Positions 8,432 through 17,110 of a stretch of 64,000 nt of DNA are shown here, piece after piece. Each line of letters opens with the position of its first letter. The stretch's first letter is position 1. A program made the position numbers and the translations under genes. The notes below the pieces were generated by a model, which searched no databases, had not been told where the DNA came from, and saw only the letters and a list, made by a program, of their open reading frames with translations. This stretch comes from Nocardioides turkmenicus (lineage in GTDB: Bacteria > Actinomycetota > Actinomycetes > Propionibacteriales > Nocardioidaceae): contig NZ_JAALAA010000006.1 of the NCBI RefSeq assembly GCF_011045035.1, forward strand, positions 124,001 to 188,000, read 5' to 3'.

Positions 8432-9239
8432 GGCTCGCGACCAAGGCATCCCAGCGGCTGTCGACGTCGAAGCCCATCTGGCTCAGCATCGCCCAGCCGA
8501 AGCCGACGATCGCGTAGAGGCTGATCGGGGTCATCACGACCCACTCCCGGATGGAGCCGGCGTCGCCGAGGATCGGGAGGGCGAAGTGTCCGCCCCGGGT
8601 CCACATGTTGTCGAACGGCAGCCACTTGTTGCGCCGTACCCACCTGGGCGGCTTGGGTGCGATCGGCCAGAACAACGGGATCCCCATCGTCGTCACGAAG
8701 TCGCCGATGAGATGGACGACGCAGCCCAGAGCGACCGAGAACGGCATCCACCACCACTCCTCGGGCGCGAAGATCGCGATCACGCTCGCCAGCGTCACCG
8801 CGGAGACCCAGGGCCAGATGAATCCCCGGCGAGTGAGCTTCAGGGCGTTCATCGCGAACGCGACCAGCAGGATGCACATGATGCCCGGGCCGATCAGGAT
8901 GCTGCCGAAGCGCTCGGTCTGGACGGCGAGCGTCCCGGCGCCCCAGGCGAGGCCGGTGAAGGCGGCCACGCCGAGGATCGAATGGGTGCCGTTGCGGTGG
9001 CCCCCCGAGACCTGTCCGACGATCTTGGTCAGGCCGTCGGAGATCGGCGGCAGCGAGTTGGCGATGGTGCCGTTGTGGTGGTCCGCGTCCGGCAGCAGCG
9101 CGGCGCCGGCGCACACCAGGGTGCCGGTCATCACCCCTACGTCCGAGACGCCGGGATACCACCCGAATGCGATCGGTGCCGACGATGTCACTGCGATCCA
9201 CGCGGCAGCGCCAGAGGCCGCGTGATGCCCGCCCATCAT
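8415..9239 (-). CDS. YdjM-type membrane-bound metal-dependent hydrolase
   Basis: Member of the YdjM/DUF457 family, predicted integral membrane metal-dependent hydrolases with no firmly known substrate. At 274 residues it carries an N-terminal MMGGHHAASG motif, a metal-ligand-like LLPDADHHNG, a GGHRNGTHSI motif and a downstream HLIGDFVTT motif; these His/Asp clusters are the family hallmark. There are about six hydrophobic segments. I start at ATG 9239 (or 9236) rather than 55 codons upstream, because the extension has shadow-like composition. It converges on the kinase gene with a 17-base overlap and no separate terminator. Confidence 0.8.
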   Translation of the reverse strand: MMGGHHAASGAAAWIAVTSSAPIAFGWYPGVSDVGVMTGTLVCAGAALLPDADHHNGTIANSLPPISDGLTKIVGQVSGGHRNGTHSILGVAAFTGLAWGAGTLAVQTERFGSILIGPGIMCILLVAFAMNALKLTRRGFIWPWVSAVTLASVIAIFAPEEWWWMPFSVALGCVVHLIGDFVTTMGIPLFWPIAPKPPRWVRRNKWLPFDNMWTRGGHFALPILGDAGSIREWVVMTPISLYAIVGFGWAMLSQMGFDVDSRWDALVASLTALI

Positions 9240-9424
9240 GTGAAGTTGTGTCCCTCTCCAGTGTTCCCCGCCGAATGACCGCGGACGAACGTACCGGTCA
9301 TCGTGAGGTTGCGCGCGTGCTGGGGCGGTGTGTCTCGTGGCGAGATTCGAATCACTGTTCGAGGGATGATCCGAGGGGAGAAAGGGGTGCGGCCGAGGCG
9401 GCAACCTGAATATGATCCGCGGTC

Positions 9425-9727
9425 ATGACGACTCCCGGCACCCACGGCCAGGCCCGCCGTGCGCCGTGGACGTTCGAGACCAGCCGGTGCGCCGCCACGG
9501 TCACTCCTGAGGCGATCGAGTTCCGGTTCATGGTGACCGCGCCCGACGGATCGCTGAGCGAGATGCTGCTCTCGGTGGGGCGTCACGACATGCCGACGCT
9601 GCTCGAGGAGATCGCGTTCGAGATGCCCGAGGCGCTCGAATGGATGTCGGCGGCGATCATGACGGTCGCGCGGGAGCGGCGGCTGGCCGAGGAGGCCTCG
9701 TCCGTGCCGCATCAGCGCGGGGCATAA
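9425..9727 (+). CDS. Small hypothetical protein
   Basis: 100-residue soluble protein that I do not recognise. It has a beta-rich first half (TPEAIEFRFMVTAPDGSLSEMLLSVG) and an acidic amphipathic helical second half ending in a charged tail. There is no signal peptide or membrane segment. The base composition agrees with coding (high GC at third positions), and the upstream stretch is more AT-rich than the genes, as expected of a promoter region. The RBS is weak. It stands alone between a divergent hydrolase and glutathione peroxidase. Confidence 0.6.
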   Translation: MTTPGTHGQARRAPWTFETSRCAATVTPEAIEFRFMVTAPDGSLSEMLLSVGRHDMPTLLEEIAFEMPEALEWMSAAIMTVARERRLAEEASSVPHQRGA

Positions 9728-9751
9728 CCTCGGGCGGAGCCGGGTTGTCGC

Positions 9752-9765
9752 CTCGACAGGCTCGA
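9752..9765. repeat. Dispersed palindromic repeat word (intergenic copy)
   Basis: CTCGACAGGCTCGA sits between the small hypothetical gene and the glutathione peroxidase gene. It matches the word at 1825-1838 in the histidine kinase with one difference. It is close to a perfect palindrome and is probably a copy of a short dispersed repeat. Confidence 0.4.
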
Positions 9766-9797
9766 CGACCGATGTCCGACGTTCCAAGGAGAGATCT

Positions 9798-10331
9798 TTG
9801 ACCACTACGCACGACTTCGAAGCGACCGCCGCCGACGGCAGCACCGTCGCGCTCGGCGACTACAAGGGCAAGCTTCTGCTGATCGTCAACGTTGCGAGCA
9901 AGTGCGGCCTGACGCCACAGTACGAGGGCCTCGAGGCGCTCTACCGTGCCACCAAGGACTCCGGCGTCGAGGTCATCGGGTTCCCGACCAACCAGTTCCT
10001 GGGTCAGGAGCCCGGCACCGACGACGAGATCCAGGACTTCTGCAAGACGACGTACGACGTGACCTTCCCGGTCATGGCCAAGGTGGACGTCAACGGTGAG
10101 AACGCTGCGCCGCTCTACGACTTCCTGCGGGCGGAGGCGCCCGGAGACTGGGGCCCGCACCTCGGAGCGTTCTACGAAGGCGTCAAGGACCTGACGCCGG
10201 CGACCGAGCCCGGCGACATCAAGTGGAACTTCACCAAGTTCCTCATCGGCCGCGACGGCGAGGTCATCAAGCGTTACGAGCCGCCGGTGACGCCCGAGGA
10301 GATCCAGGCGGACCTCGGGCAGTATCTCTGA
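9798..10331 (+). CDS. Glutathione peroxidase family thiol peroxidase (Cys form)
   Basis: Reduces hydroperoxides; bacterial Cys-type members normally use thioredoxin or related thiols rather than glutathione. The 177-residue length is usual for the family. The peroxidatic Cys lies in NVASKCGLT near residue 35, followed by FPTNQFLGQEPG with the conserved Gln and by WNFTKFLIGRDG with the catalytic Trp/Asn. A Cys at CKTTYDVTFPV may be the resolving residue. It starts with TTG, supported by AAGGAGAG at the right distance, and no ATG fits. It is monocistronic and lies upstream of the MarR/MFS module. Confidence 0.93.
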   Translation: MTTTHDFEATAADGSTVALGDYKGKLLLIVNVASKCGLTPQYEGLEALYRATKDSGVEVIGFPTNQFLGQEPGTDDEIQDFCKTTYDVTFPVMAKVDVNGENAAPLYDFLRAEAPGDWGPHLGAFYEGVKDLTPATEPGDIKWNFTKFLIGRDGEVIKRYEPPVTPEEIQADLGQYL

Positions 10332-10419
10332 CCTGACCCCGGGCGGCGCTCGTTCCCGATGTCTTGTCGGGGCGGGCGCCGTCTTTGCCTAGATAGTTGA
10401 TCAGAAGATAGTTCGGTAT

Positions 10420-10440
10420 CAGATGGTTCGTTATCATCTG
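10420..10440 (+). promoter_or_regulatory. Inverted repeat upstream of marR, candidate operator
   Basis: CAGATG and CATCTG form a perfect inverted repeat with a 9-base spacer, ending 4 bases before the marR start. Two GATAGTT direct repeats lie just upstream (about 10392 and 10407), together with GATA/TATC arms at 10407-10420. The position suggests an autoregulatory MarR site; binding is inferred. Confidence 0.5.
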
Positions 10441-10444
10441 GTTC

Positions 10445-10918
10445 ATGACCGGACCGCGTATCGACCTGCTGTTCCTGCTCAACCAGTCCGCGCACGCCTT
10501 CGCCGCTCAGGTCGGCGAGGCGCTGGCGGACCTGGATCTCTCGGTGCGGGAGTACTGCGTCCTGATGAAGGCCGCCGAGGGCGAGTACACCCAGAACGCG
10601 GTGGCCGAGATGGCGATGCTGGACAAGACGACCATGGTCACGACGCTCGACAACCTGGAGCAGCGCGGGCTCGCCGAGCGACGCGTCTCGACCACCGACC
10701 GTCGAGCTCGCATCGTCGCGCTCACGCCGGACGGCGTGAAGGCGCTCGACGAGGCCTCGAAGGTCTACAACGCGACCGTCGCCACGGCGCTCGAGAGTCT
10801 GGCGCCGAGCGAGGGCGAGGCGTTCCTCGAGGCGCTCCAGCACCTGGTCGAGGGGCCGTGGGCCACGCCGTCGCACACGATGACGCTGCGGCGGCGCGCG
10901 CCTGCTTCGGCTCGCTGA
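10445..10918 (+). CDS. MarR-family transcriptional regulator
   Basis: 157-residue winged-helix regulator, probably a repressor of the adjacent efflux transporter. The winged helix is visible: YTQNAVAEMAMLDKTTMVTTLDNLEQRGL (recognition helix region) and the wing RRVSTTDRRARIVALTPDG. Alpha-helical dimerisation ends flank it. ATG 10445 is 4 bases after a perfect inverted repeat. The MFS gene follows after 70 bases that contain a second, different inverted repeat. This repressor-plus-transporter arrangement is typical of ligand-relieved MarR control of drug or aromatic-compound efflux; the ligand is not known. Confidence 0.93.
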   Translation: MTGPRIDLLFLLNQSAHAFAAQVGEALADLDLSVREYCVLMKAAEGEYTQNAVAEMAMLDKTTMVTTLDNLEQRGLAERRVSTTDRRARIVALTPDGVKALDEASKVYNATVATALESLAPSEGEAFLEALQHLVEGPWATPSHTMTLRRRAPASAR

Positions 10919-10949
10919 GAGATAGGTCCACAAAGGAATATCCCGAAAT

Positions 10950-10973
10950 AGATTGTTTCATAACAAACAATCT
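10950..10973 (+). promoter_or_regulatory. Perfect 9-bp inverted repeat upstream of the MFS gene
   Basis: AGATTGTTT and AAACAATCT are separated by six bases (CATAAC), giving a 24-base dyad 16 bases before the MFS start. The dyad is AT-rich against a GC-rich background, as expected for a regulator site. The adjacent MarR protein is the obvious candidate, although the sequence differs from the dyad in front of marR itself. Confidence 0.6.
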
Positions 10974-10988
10974 TCTATGGTCGTATCT

Positions 10989-12209
10989 ATGACGACCAAG
11001 ACAGTCGCGCTCGCGACCCTCGCAGCAACTCAGCTGATGGTGATCCTCGACGGCACGGTCGTGACCGTCGCCCTCCCTGCAATCCGCGACGACCTCGGTT
11101 TCGGCGACACCTCGCTGTCCTGGGTGGTCAACGGCTTCCTCCTCGCCTTCGCCCTCGTCCTGCTCCCGGCGGGCCGGGCCGGTGACGTCTTCGGGACGCG
11201 CCCGGTCTTCCTCGCCGGGTTGAGCATCTTCACGCTCGCTTCGGCCTGGTGCGGCATCGCCTGGGACCCGGTCTCCCTGGTCATGGCCCGGTTCGTCCAA
11301 GGTCTCGGCGGCGGCATCGCCTCGGCCGTGGTGCTCGGCATGATCGCGGGCCTCTACCCCGAGGCCCGCGACCGCCTGCGCGCCTTCGCTGTACTCGCCT
11401 TCGTCGGCTCGATCGGTGCGTCGGTCGGCACGGTCCTGGGTGGCGTACTCACCGAGGTGGCCTCGTGGCGCTGGGCCTTCCTGATCAACGTGCCCTTCGG
11501 GATCATCGCCCTGATCGTGGCGCTGCGCGCGGTGGAGGGTACGCCGCCGACCGGTACCAAGGGCGGCCTGCTCCCGCGCGGCCTGTTCGCCGAGCGCCGG
11601 TTCGCGCTCGCGAACCTGATCCTGGTGACCCTGACCTTCGCCGGGTTCACCTTCCAGTTCGTCACCACGCTCTACCTCCAGGACGTCCTCGGCTTCGGCG
11701 CCCTGGCGACCGGCCTGGCGTTCCTCCCGGTCAGCGGGGTGATCGCGGTGGCGAGCCTCGGCTTCAGCGCCGCCCTGGCCGAGCGGTTCGGCTCCGAGCG
11801 CATCCTGGTCGCGGGCTTGCTCGCCTTCGTTGTCGGCATGGTCTACCTCGTCCGCCTGCCCGAGTCCGGCAGCTTCCTCCTCGACGTCCTCCCCGGCGCG
11901 GTCGTGATGGGCCTCGGTTTCGGGCTCGCGATGCCGCAGGTGACCGCGCTGGCGATGGGCGCGCTGGCGCCGGAGTACGCCGGGATCGGCTCCGGTCTGA
12001 CCACGACGACCCAGCAGGCCGGCGGATTCCTCGGCACTCTGATCGCCGCGGGCCTGCTCACGACCTCCGGCTACGCGGCCGCCTACGCCTCGGCGGCGGT
12101 CGCGCTGGCCGTGGGGGCGGTGGTCGCGGCGTACCTGCTCGTGAACGCCGCACGCGCCCGGGACCCGAAGGTCTCCGAGCGCGTGCCGGAGGAGGCCGCC
12201 CGCCTCTGA
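10989..12209 (+). CDS. MFS transporter, DHA2-like multidrug efflux protein
   Basis: Proton-driven efflux permease in the cytoplasmic membrane. It is 406 residues long with about twelve hydrophobic segments. The N-terminal motif LDGTVVTVALPAI is typical of the DHA2 (QacA/EmrB) group, followed by the loop 2-3 signature region LLPAGRAGDVFG and motif C-like GSIGASVGTVLGG. DHA2 proteins usually have 14 helices, but this one goes from helix 6 (FLINVPFGIIALIV) to a short loop and six further helices. I chose ATG 10989; ATG 10977 is also in frame, and upstream starts would fall inside the dyad at 10950-10973. Its likely regulator is the adjacent MarR. Confidence 0.88.
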   Translation: MTTKTVALATLAATQLMVILDGTVVTVALPAIRDDLGFGDTSLSWVVNGFLLAFALVLLPAGRAGDVFGTRPVFLAGLSIFTLASAWCGIAWDPVSLVMARFVQGLGGGIASAVVLGMIAGLYPEARDRLRAFAVLAFVGSIGASVGTVLGGVLTEVASWRWAFLINVPFGIIALIVALRAVEGTPPTGTKGGLLPRGLFAERRFALANLILVTLTFAGFTFQFVTTLYLQDVLGFGALATGLAFLPVSGVIAVASLGFSAALAERFGSERILVAGLLAFVVGMVYLVRLPESGSFLLDVLPGAVVMGLGFGLAMPQVTALAMGALAPEYAGIGSGLTTTTQQAGGFLGTLIAAGLLTTSGYAAAYASAAVALAVGAVVAAYLLVNAARARDPKVSERVPEEAARL

Positions 12210-12254
12210 GCTCCGCGGCGATCCCTCGACGCGAAGATCGAGATCCTCTCGGCC

Positions 12255-14090
12255 CTACCTCCGGGCCGGGAGGATCAGCGTCGAGGGGTGCGTCTTCGTG
12301 TGGTGGACGGTGACCACACCGGCGACGCCGCGGACCAGCTGCTTGACGTTGGGCAGCAGGTGAGGGACGTCGTAGGAGTGGACCGTGACCCGGAGCCGGT
12401 GCCCCTTCTTGATCACCGCGCCGGTCGGGAAGACCTCGACGGGGACGCGGTAGATCTGGCCCGGCGTCACCGCCTGCTCGGCCGAACGGGTGAAGGGATG
12501 CCAGGGCTGGACGACCTGGCCGTTCAGTGTCCGAGACCTCGACGGGATGACCGCGCGGTGACGCAGGGTCTGCCAGCCGCCAGTGATGCGGTCGACGGAT
12601 CCGTCGGGAGCGACATCCTCGACGGAGACCGCGATCAGCCCGTCGGTGCCGGTCGTGGACACCGACAGATCGGCGTTGATCGGCCCGGAGAACGCCAGGT
12701 CGGAGGTCGCCGGCGCGGTCTCGTAGGAGACCCCGAGCGCGTCGTTGATCCGGTTGTCGGTCTCGCAGCCGGGGATCGCGAGGGCACCGGCGGTCCACTG
12801 CGAGGTGCTCCGGGAGCACAGCCCCTGCACCGGCAGCGGTGCGATGGTGTCGCCGCCGACGGGCTTCAGCGCCGACCCGAGGGCGTACGTCTTGGCCTTG
12901 ACCTCGCTCCCGAGCCATGACTTCATCGTGCGCCACTTCCCGGACCCGATCTCGTGGTAGGTCACCGGCGCGACGTCCCGGTCGAGCGTGGTGTCGGGGA
13001 GGCCCTTGATGTGGGTGTCGAACCACCGCAGCGCCATCTCGTCCAGGCTGCTGATCCCGCTGCCCTCCAGGCCGCCGCCCATCGATCCCTCGGCGTGGGT
13101 CCACGGTCCGATGAGCAGCTTGGTGTCGACGCCGTTGCGCTGCATCCGGTCGAAGAGCATCGGGGCGCCGCGCTGGAAGATGTCGTACTGGCCGGCCGTG
13201 ACGAAGGTCGGCACGTCGATCTCGTCGACCACGCTCAGCGGCGAGCGCTTCCGGTAGAAGGGGCCGTCATAGGCGGCGTCGCTGCCCAGCGCGGCGCTCA
13301 CCAGCATCGGCACCTGGAACCCGACCGCACCGCCGACGTGCTGCAGCAGCGTGGTCAAGGTTGCTTCCGGGCGGGCCTTGTTGACGGCCGGCGGCACCAG
13401 CCCCGATCCGGTGACCAGCCCGAACCACAGCGGGATGAACCCGGCGTCGATCTGCCCGCCGGAGGCGACGACGTCACGGTAGACGTCGCCGGCCGGCACG
13501 ATCGGGAACATCGCCTTCAGTCCGCGCGGGTGCTGCGCTGCGGTGAAGAACTGGTTGATCGCCATGTAGGACGGGCCCCACAGGCCGAGCTCCCCGTTGC
13601 TCCACGGGCGCTTCTTCGAGGTGGCCCAGTTGGCGACCTCGAGGCCGTCCTTCTGCTCGCGGTCGCCGAAGGCGTCCCACTGGCCGGCGGAGGAGCCGGT
13701 GCCGCGTACGTCGGTCTGCACGAACACATAGCCGCGCTGCACGAAGTAGTCGCCGCCACCACCGGTGGCGCCGCCGGAGACGTTCTTGTTGTAGGGGTTC
13801 TGCGTCAGGATCACCGGGAACCGACCCGCCGCCGGGGTGCCGTCGGCCTTCGCCGGGCGGTGGATGTCGGCCCGGAGCACGACTCCGTCGGACATGGTGA
13901 TCTCGACGTCCTTCTCGACGACCACGCCGTACGTCGGCGGGCGCGGCTTCCAGGTCCCGACCCGCGCCTGGGGCGCCTGGGTGCTGACCGCAGGCGCCGC
14001 CGAGGCGGCCGGCGGGGAGAGCGCCGGTGGCAGGAAGGTCGCGACGAGAGCCAGGAACGGAACGAGGAACGCCAGTCTGCCGAGTTTCAC
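12255..14090 (-). CDS. Secreted CocE/NonD-family hydrolase (Xaa-Pro dipeptidyl-peptidase-like)
   Basis: Alpha/beta hydrolase of the CocE/PepX group, known to hydrolyse esters, amides or X-Pro peptides. The 611-residue protein starts with GTG (preceded by GGAGTGAG) and has a Sec signal peptide with a hydrophobic core and cleavage near the Ala-rich stretch at residues 28-32. The nucleophile Ser is in LWGPSYMAINQ; the Asp and His of the triad are likely in the TAGQYDIF and GPWTHAEGS regions. An X-Pro-peptidase C-terminal beta-sandwich domain follows (ISVEDVAPDGSVDRITGGWQ, later IKKGHRLRVTV). It is monocistronic and convergent with the MFS gene. The substrate cannot be told from sequence. Confidence 0.88.
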   Translation of the reverse strand: MKLGRLAFLVPFLALVATFLPPALSPPAASAAPAVSTQAPQARVGTWKPRPPTYGVVVEKDVEITMSDGVVLRADIHRPAKADGTPAAGRFPVILTQNPYNKNVSGGATGGGGDYFVQRGYVFVQTDVRGTGSSAGQWDAFGDREQKDGLEVANWATSKKRPWSNGELGLWGPSYMAINQFFTAAQHPRGLKAMFPIVPAGDVYRDVVASGGQIDAGFIPLWFGLVTGSGLVPPAVNKARPEATLTTLLQHVGGAVGFQVPMLVSAALGSDAAYDGPFYRKRSPLSVVDEIDVPTFVTAGQYDIFQRGAPMLFDRMQRNGVDTKLLIGPWTHAEGSMGGGLEGSGISSLDEMALRWFDTHIKGLPDTTLDRDVAPVTYHEIGSGKWRTMKSWLGSEVKAKTYALGSALKPVGGDTIAPLPVQGLCSRSTSQWTAGALAIPGCETDNRINDALGVSYETAPATSDLAFSGPINADLSVSTTGTDGLIAVSVEDVAPDGSVDRITGGWQTLRHRAVIPSRSRTLNGQVVQPWHPFTRSAEQAVTPGQIYRVPVEVFPTGAVIKKGHRLRVTVHSYDVPHLLPNVKQLVRGVAGVVTVHHTKTHPSTLILPARR

Positions 14091-14182
14091 GACTCACTCC
14101 AGAGGTGCGGTGGGTATCACACCTCGAACGACGGAATGCAAACGCGAGTTACGGAAACCTGTTCCAGTTTTGGATGGTGAGA

Positions 14183-14833
14183 CTAAGCGGCCGGAGCCGT
14201 GGTCCTGTCGACCACCGGTGCGCCCGTGGCCGCCACGACCTCGTCGTACGTCACCCCGGGAGCGAGCTCCACGAGCTCGAACGCCTCGCCGGTGACATCG
14301 AGGACCCCGAGGTCGGTGATGACCCGCTTCACGATCCCGCGCCCGGTCAGCGGCAGGTCGCAGGCCTCCAGCAGCTTGGGGGCGCCCTTCTTGGTGACGT
14401 GCTCCATCAGCACGATCACGCGCCCGGCGCCGGAGACGAGGTCCATCGCGCCGCCCATGCCCTTGACCATCTGGCCGGGCACCATCCAGTTGGCGATGTC
14501 ACCGTTGGTCGACACCTGCATCGCGCCCAGGACGGCGACGTCGATGTGACCGCCGCGGATCATCGCGAAGGAGGTCGCGGAGTCGAAGTAGGAGGCCCCG
14601 GCGAGCACGGTCACGGTCTGCTTGCCGGCGTTGATCAGGTCGGGGTCGACCTCGTCCTCGTAGGGGAACGGGCCGACGCCGAGGATCCCGTTCTCGGCGT
14701 GCAGCACGACCGTGGAGGTCTCCGGGATGTAGTCGGGGATCAGGGTCGGCAGACCGATCCCGAGGTTGACGTAGTCGCCGTCCTGCAGTTCCTGTGCGGC
14801 GCGCGCGGCCATCTGGTTGCGGTCCCAAGCCAT
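14183..14833 (-). CDS. scoB: 3-oxoacid CoA-transferase subunit B
   Basis: Beta subunit of a class I CoA-transferase that moves CoA from succinyl-CoA (or acetyl-CoA) to acetoacetate or 3-oxoadipate. It is 216 residues long. The catalytic Glu lies in the family motif around residue 45 ([16 protein letters not shown]), and the C-terminal [14 protein letters not shown] is typical. It follows subunit A after 3 bases, with its RBS inside the A gene, and a thiolase gene precedes both. This set fits acetoacetate/ketone use or the end of the beta-ketoadipate route (pcaIJF); the sequence does not decide between them. Confidence 0.92.
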   Translation of the reverse strand: MAWDRNQMAARAAQELQDGDYVNLGIGLPTLIPDYIPETSTVVLHAENGILGVGPFPYEDEVDPDLINAGKQTVTVLAGASYFDSATSFAMIRGGHIDVAVLGAMQVSTNGDIANWMVPGQMVKGMGGAMDLVSGAGRVIVLMEHVTKKGAPKLLEACDLPLTGRGIVKRVITDLGVLDVTGEAFELVELAPGVTYDEVVAATGAPVVDRTTAPAA

Positions 14834-14836
14834 GAC

Positions 14837-15634
14837 TCAGGCCTCCTTGCTCGACGTGGTCTGGGTGGGGCGCTCGCCGCGCGTCGTACGCTTCTCGATG
14901 TCCTTGCGTGCCGCCTGCTCGGGCGTCAGCGCGACGATCCGCTTCACGAAGATCCCCGGAAGGTGTACGTCGGCCGGGTCGATCTCGCCGACCTCGACGA
15001 CCTCCTCGGCCTCGACGACGGTCACCCGGCCGGCCATCGCGGCGGGTACGTTGAAGTTGCGCGAGGCGGCGTGGAACTGCGCGTTGCCGGCGCGGTCGAC
15101 GCGGGTCGCGCGCACCAGCGCGAAGTCGGTGACGATGCCCTCCTCGAGCACCATCTGCTTGCCCTGGAACTCCCGGACCTCCTTCGGCTCGGAGGCCTCG
15201 GCGATCGTGCCGTCGGGGTGGTAGCGGTAGGGGAGGCCGCCGTCGGAGACCATCGTGCCGACGCCCGTCGGGGTGTAGAACGCGCCGATCCCGCTGCCGC
15301 CGGCGCGCATCCGCTCGGCGAGCGTGCCCTGCGGGGTGAGCTCCAGGGTGATCTCGCCGGCCAGGTACTGGCGGCCGAACTCCTTGTTCTCGCCGATGTA
15401 GCTCGCGATCACGCGGGAGATGCGGTGGTCGTCGAGCAGCAGCCCGAGCCCGGCGCCGTCGACGCCGCAGTTGTTGGAGACGACCATCAGGTCGTCCGCT
15501 CCCTGCTCTCGCAGCGCCTCGATCAGGAACCACGGAATGCCCACCAGCCCGAAGCCGCCCACGGCCAGGCTGGCCCCGCTGTGGATGTCGGCGACCGCCT
15601 CCGCGGCCGACCCAACCACCTTGTCCAGACCCAT
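14837..15634 (-). CDS. scoA: 3-oxoacid CoA-transferase subunit A
   Basis: Alpha subunit, 265 residues, partner of the B subunit encoded immediately downstream. Family motifs are present: VGGFGLVGIPWFLIEAL near residue 32, SNNCGVDGAGLGLLL near 60, the glycine-rich GSGIGAFYTPTGVGTM near 118, and FQGKQMVLEEGIVTDFALV. The charged tail (residues 245-265) is extended. It lies 62 bases after the thiolase, so the order thiolase-scoA-scoB forms one minus-strand transcription unit. Alternative substrates are acetoacetate and 3-oxoadipate. Confidence 0.92.
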   Translation of the reverse strand: MGLDKVVGSAAEAVADIHSGASLAVGGFGLVGIPWFLIEALREQGADDLMVVSNNCGVDGAGLGLLLDDHRISRVIASYIGENKEFGRQYLAGEITLELTPQGTLAERMRAGGSGIGAFYTPTGVGTMVSDGGLPYRYHPDGTIAEASEPKEVREFQGKQMVLEEGIVTDFALVRATRVDRAGNAQFHAASRNFNVPAAMAGRVTVVEAEEVVEVGEIDPADVHLPGIFVKRIVALTPEQAARKDIEKRTTRGERPTQTTSSKEA

Positions 15635-15696
15635 GTCTTCTCTGCTCTCTCGAATGCTCTACTTGAAAAAGATCACGTACGAAGCGTGCCGGCCGC

Positions 15697-16923
15697 TCAG
15701 CGGACCGACTCGAACACCGCCGCGAGCCCCTGCCCGCCACCGATGCACATCGTCTCCAGGACGTACCGGGCCTCGCGGCGCTGCGCCTCGCGGGCGGCGG
15801 TGGCGAGGATGCGGGCGCCGGTGGCACCGATCGGGTGGCCCAGCGAGATGCCGGAGCCGTTGGGGTTGAGCCGCTCGTCGGTCGCGTCGATCTTCCACTC
15901 GCGGAGGACAGCGAGGACCTGGGCGGCGAACGCCTCGTTGAGCTCGATCAGGTCGATCTCGTCGAGGGTGAGCCCAGCGCGGGACAGCGCGGCCTTGCTG
16001 GAGAGGACGGGGCCGATGCCCATCCGCTCGGGCTCGCAGCCGGTGACGGCCCACGACCTGAGCGTCAGCAGGGGAGTCAGGCCGCGCCTGTCGGCCTCGG
16101 CGCGGGTGGTCACGACGCACATCGCGGCGCCGTCGTTCTGGCCGGACGCGTTGCCTGCGGTGACCGTCGACTCCTCGTCGACCTTCAGCCGGACCGGGCG
16201 CAGCGAGGCGAGCTTCTCCAAGGAGATGTCGGCGCGCGGGTGCTCGTCACGGTCGACGACGACGTCGGGCTTGCGGCGGCCACCGGGCACGGTCACCGGG
16301 ACCAGCTCGTCGGCGAACTTGCCGGCCTCGTGGGCGGCCACGGCGCGCTGGTTGGAGCGCAGCGCGAACTCGTCCTGCTCCTCGCGGGAGATGCTGTACT
16401 CACGGCGGAGGTTCTCGGCGGTCTCGATCATGCCGCCGGGGATCGGGTGGTCCTTGCCGCCCGCGGTCTCGCGGGCACGGTCGAGGCGGTCGAGCAGCTC
16501 GATGCCGCCCTGCTTCACCCCGCCACGCAGCCCGAGCGCGTAGTGCTCGACGTTGGACATCGACTCCGCGCCACCGGCGATGACGAGGTTCGCGGCGCCG
16601 GTTGCGACCGAGCCGGCGGCGTACAGGATCGCTTGGAGACCCGAGCCGCAGCGGCGGTCGATCTGGAGGCCGGGGACGCCGGTGCCGAGCCCGGCGTCGA
16701 GGGCGGCGATGCGGCCGATCGCGGGGTTCTCGCCGTTCGCGTACCCGTTGCCGAGGATGACGTCGTCGACGTCGCCCTCCTGCAGGCCGGTGCGCTCGAC
16801 CAGCTCGCGCATGACGGTCGTGGCGAGGTCGGTCGCGCTCAGTGGCGCCAGGGCGCCGAGGAACCGGCCGACCGGGGTGCGGAGGGGCTCGCAGATGACG
16901 ATGTCGTTGGCGGAGCTGCTCAT
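15697..16923 (-). CDS. Thiolase (acetyl-CoA/3-oxoadipyl-CoA thiolase family)
   Basis: Catalyses CoA-dependent cleavage (or condensation) of 3-oxoacyl-CoA. The 408 residues match the family length. The nucleophilic Cys92 lies in DRRCGSGLQA, the active-site His in NPNGSGISLGHPIGATGAR, and the second Cys in ETMCIGGGQGLAAVF. Together with the CoA-transferase genes downstream, a role in acetoacetyl-CoA or 3-oxoadipyl-CoA breakdown is likely. No regulator gene is adjacent; the divergent metal-importer genes begin 187 bases away. Confidence 0.93.
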   Translation of the reverse strand: MSSSANDIVICEPLRTPVGRFLGALAPLSATDLATTVMRELVERTGLQEGDVDDVILGNGYANGENPAIGRIAALDAGLGTGVPGLQIDRRCGSGLQAILYAAGSVATGAANLVIAGGAESMSNVEHYALGLRGGVKQGGIELLDRLDRARETAGGKDHPIPGGMIETAENLRREYSISREEQDEFALRSNQRAVAAHEAGKFADELVPVTVPGGRRKPDVVVDRDEHPRADISLEKLASLRPVRLKVDEESTVTAGNASGQNDGAAMCVVTTRAEADRRGLTPLLTLRSWAVTGCEPERMGIGPVLSSKAALSRAGLTLDEIDLIELNEAFAAQVLAVLREWKIDATDERLNPNGSGISLGHPIGATGARILATAAREAQRREARYVLETMCIGGGQGLAAVFESVR

Positions 16924-17036
16924 GCCTTCGACGGTACGCGCGCAGTCATGACTTGAGAAGTATTCATTTGACGTCGATTGAAACCTCTGGAGTCTGGATA
17001 TCCCGCTCGACCGGACAGTGCGCGAGCGAGGCTATT

Positions 17037-17049
17037 GCGATAAGTTCGC
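17037..17049 (+). promoter_or_regulatory. Small dyad upstream of the metal importer
   Basis: GCGA and TCGC surround TAAGT, 60-70 bases before the cbiM start. This is the only symmetric element I can see in the 187-base region between the thiolase and cbiM genes. It could bind a metal-responsive regulator, but it is short and may be chance. No cobalamin-riboswitch core is visible. Confidence 0.2.
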
Positions 17050-17110
17050 GTTAGCAGTTTCGATCTCGGGCTCCACTTCGACCTACCCCACGCAGATCCC
17101 AGAGGTGACC

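Noticed and set aside
16924..17110. Cobalamin riboswitch upstream of cbiM
   Set aside because: I could not find the conserved core or pairing elements by eye; only a small dyad is present. A covariance search would be decisive.
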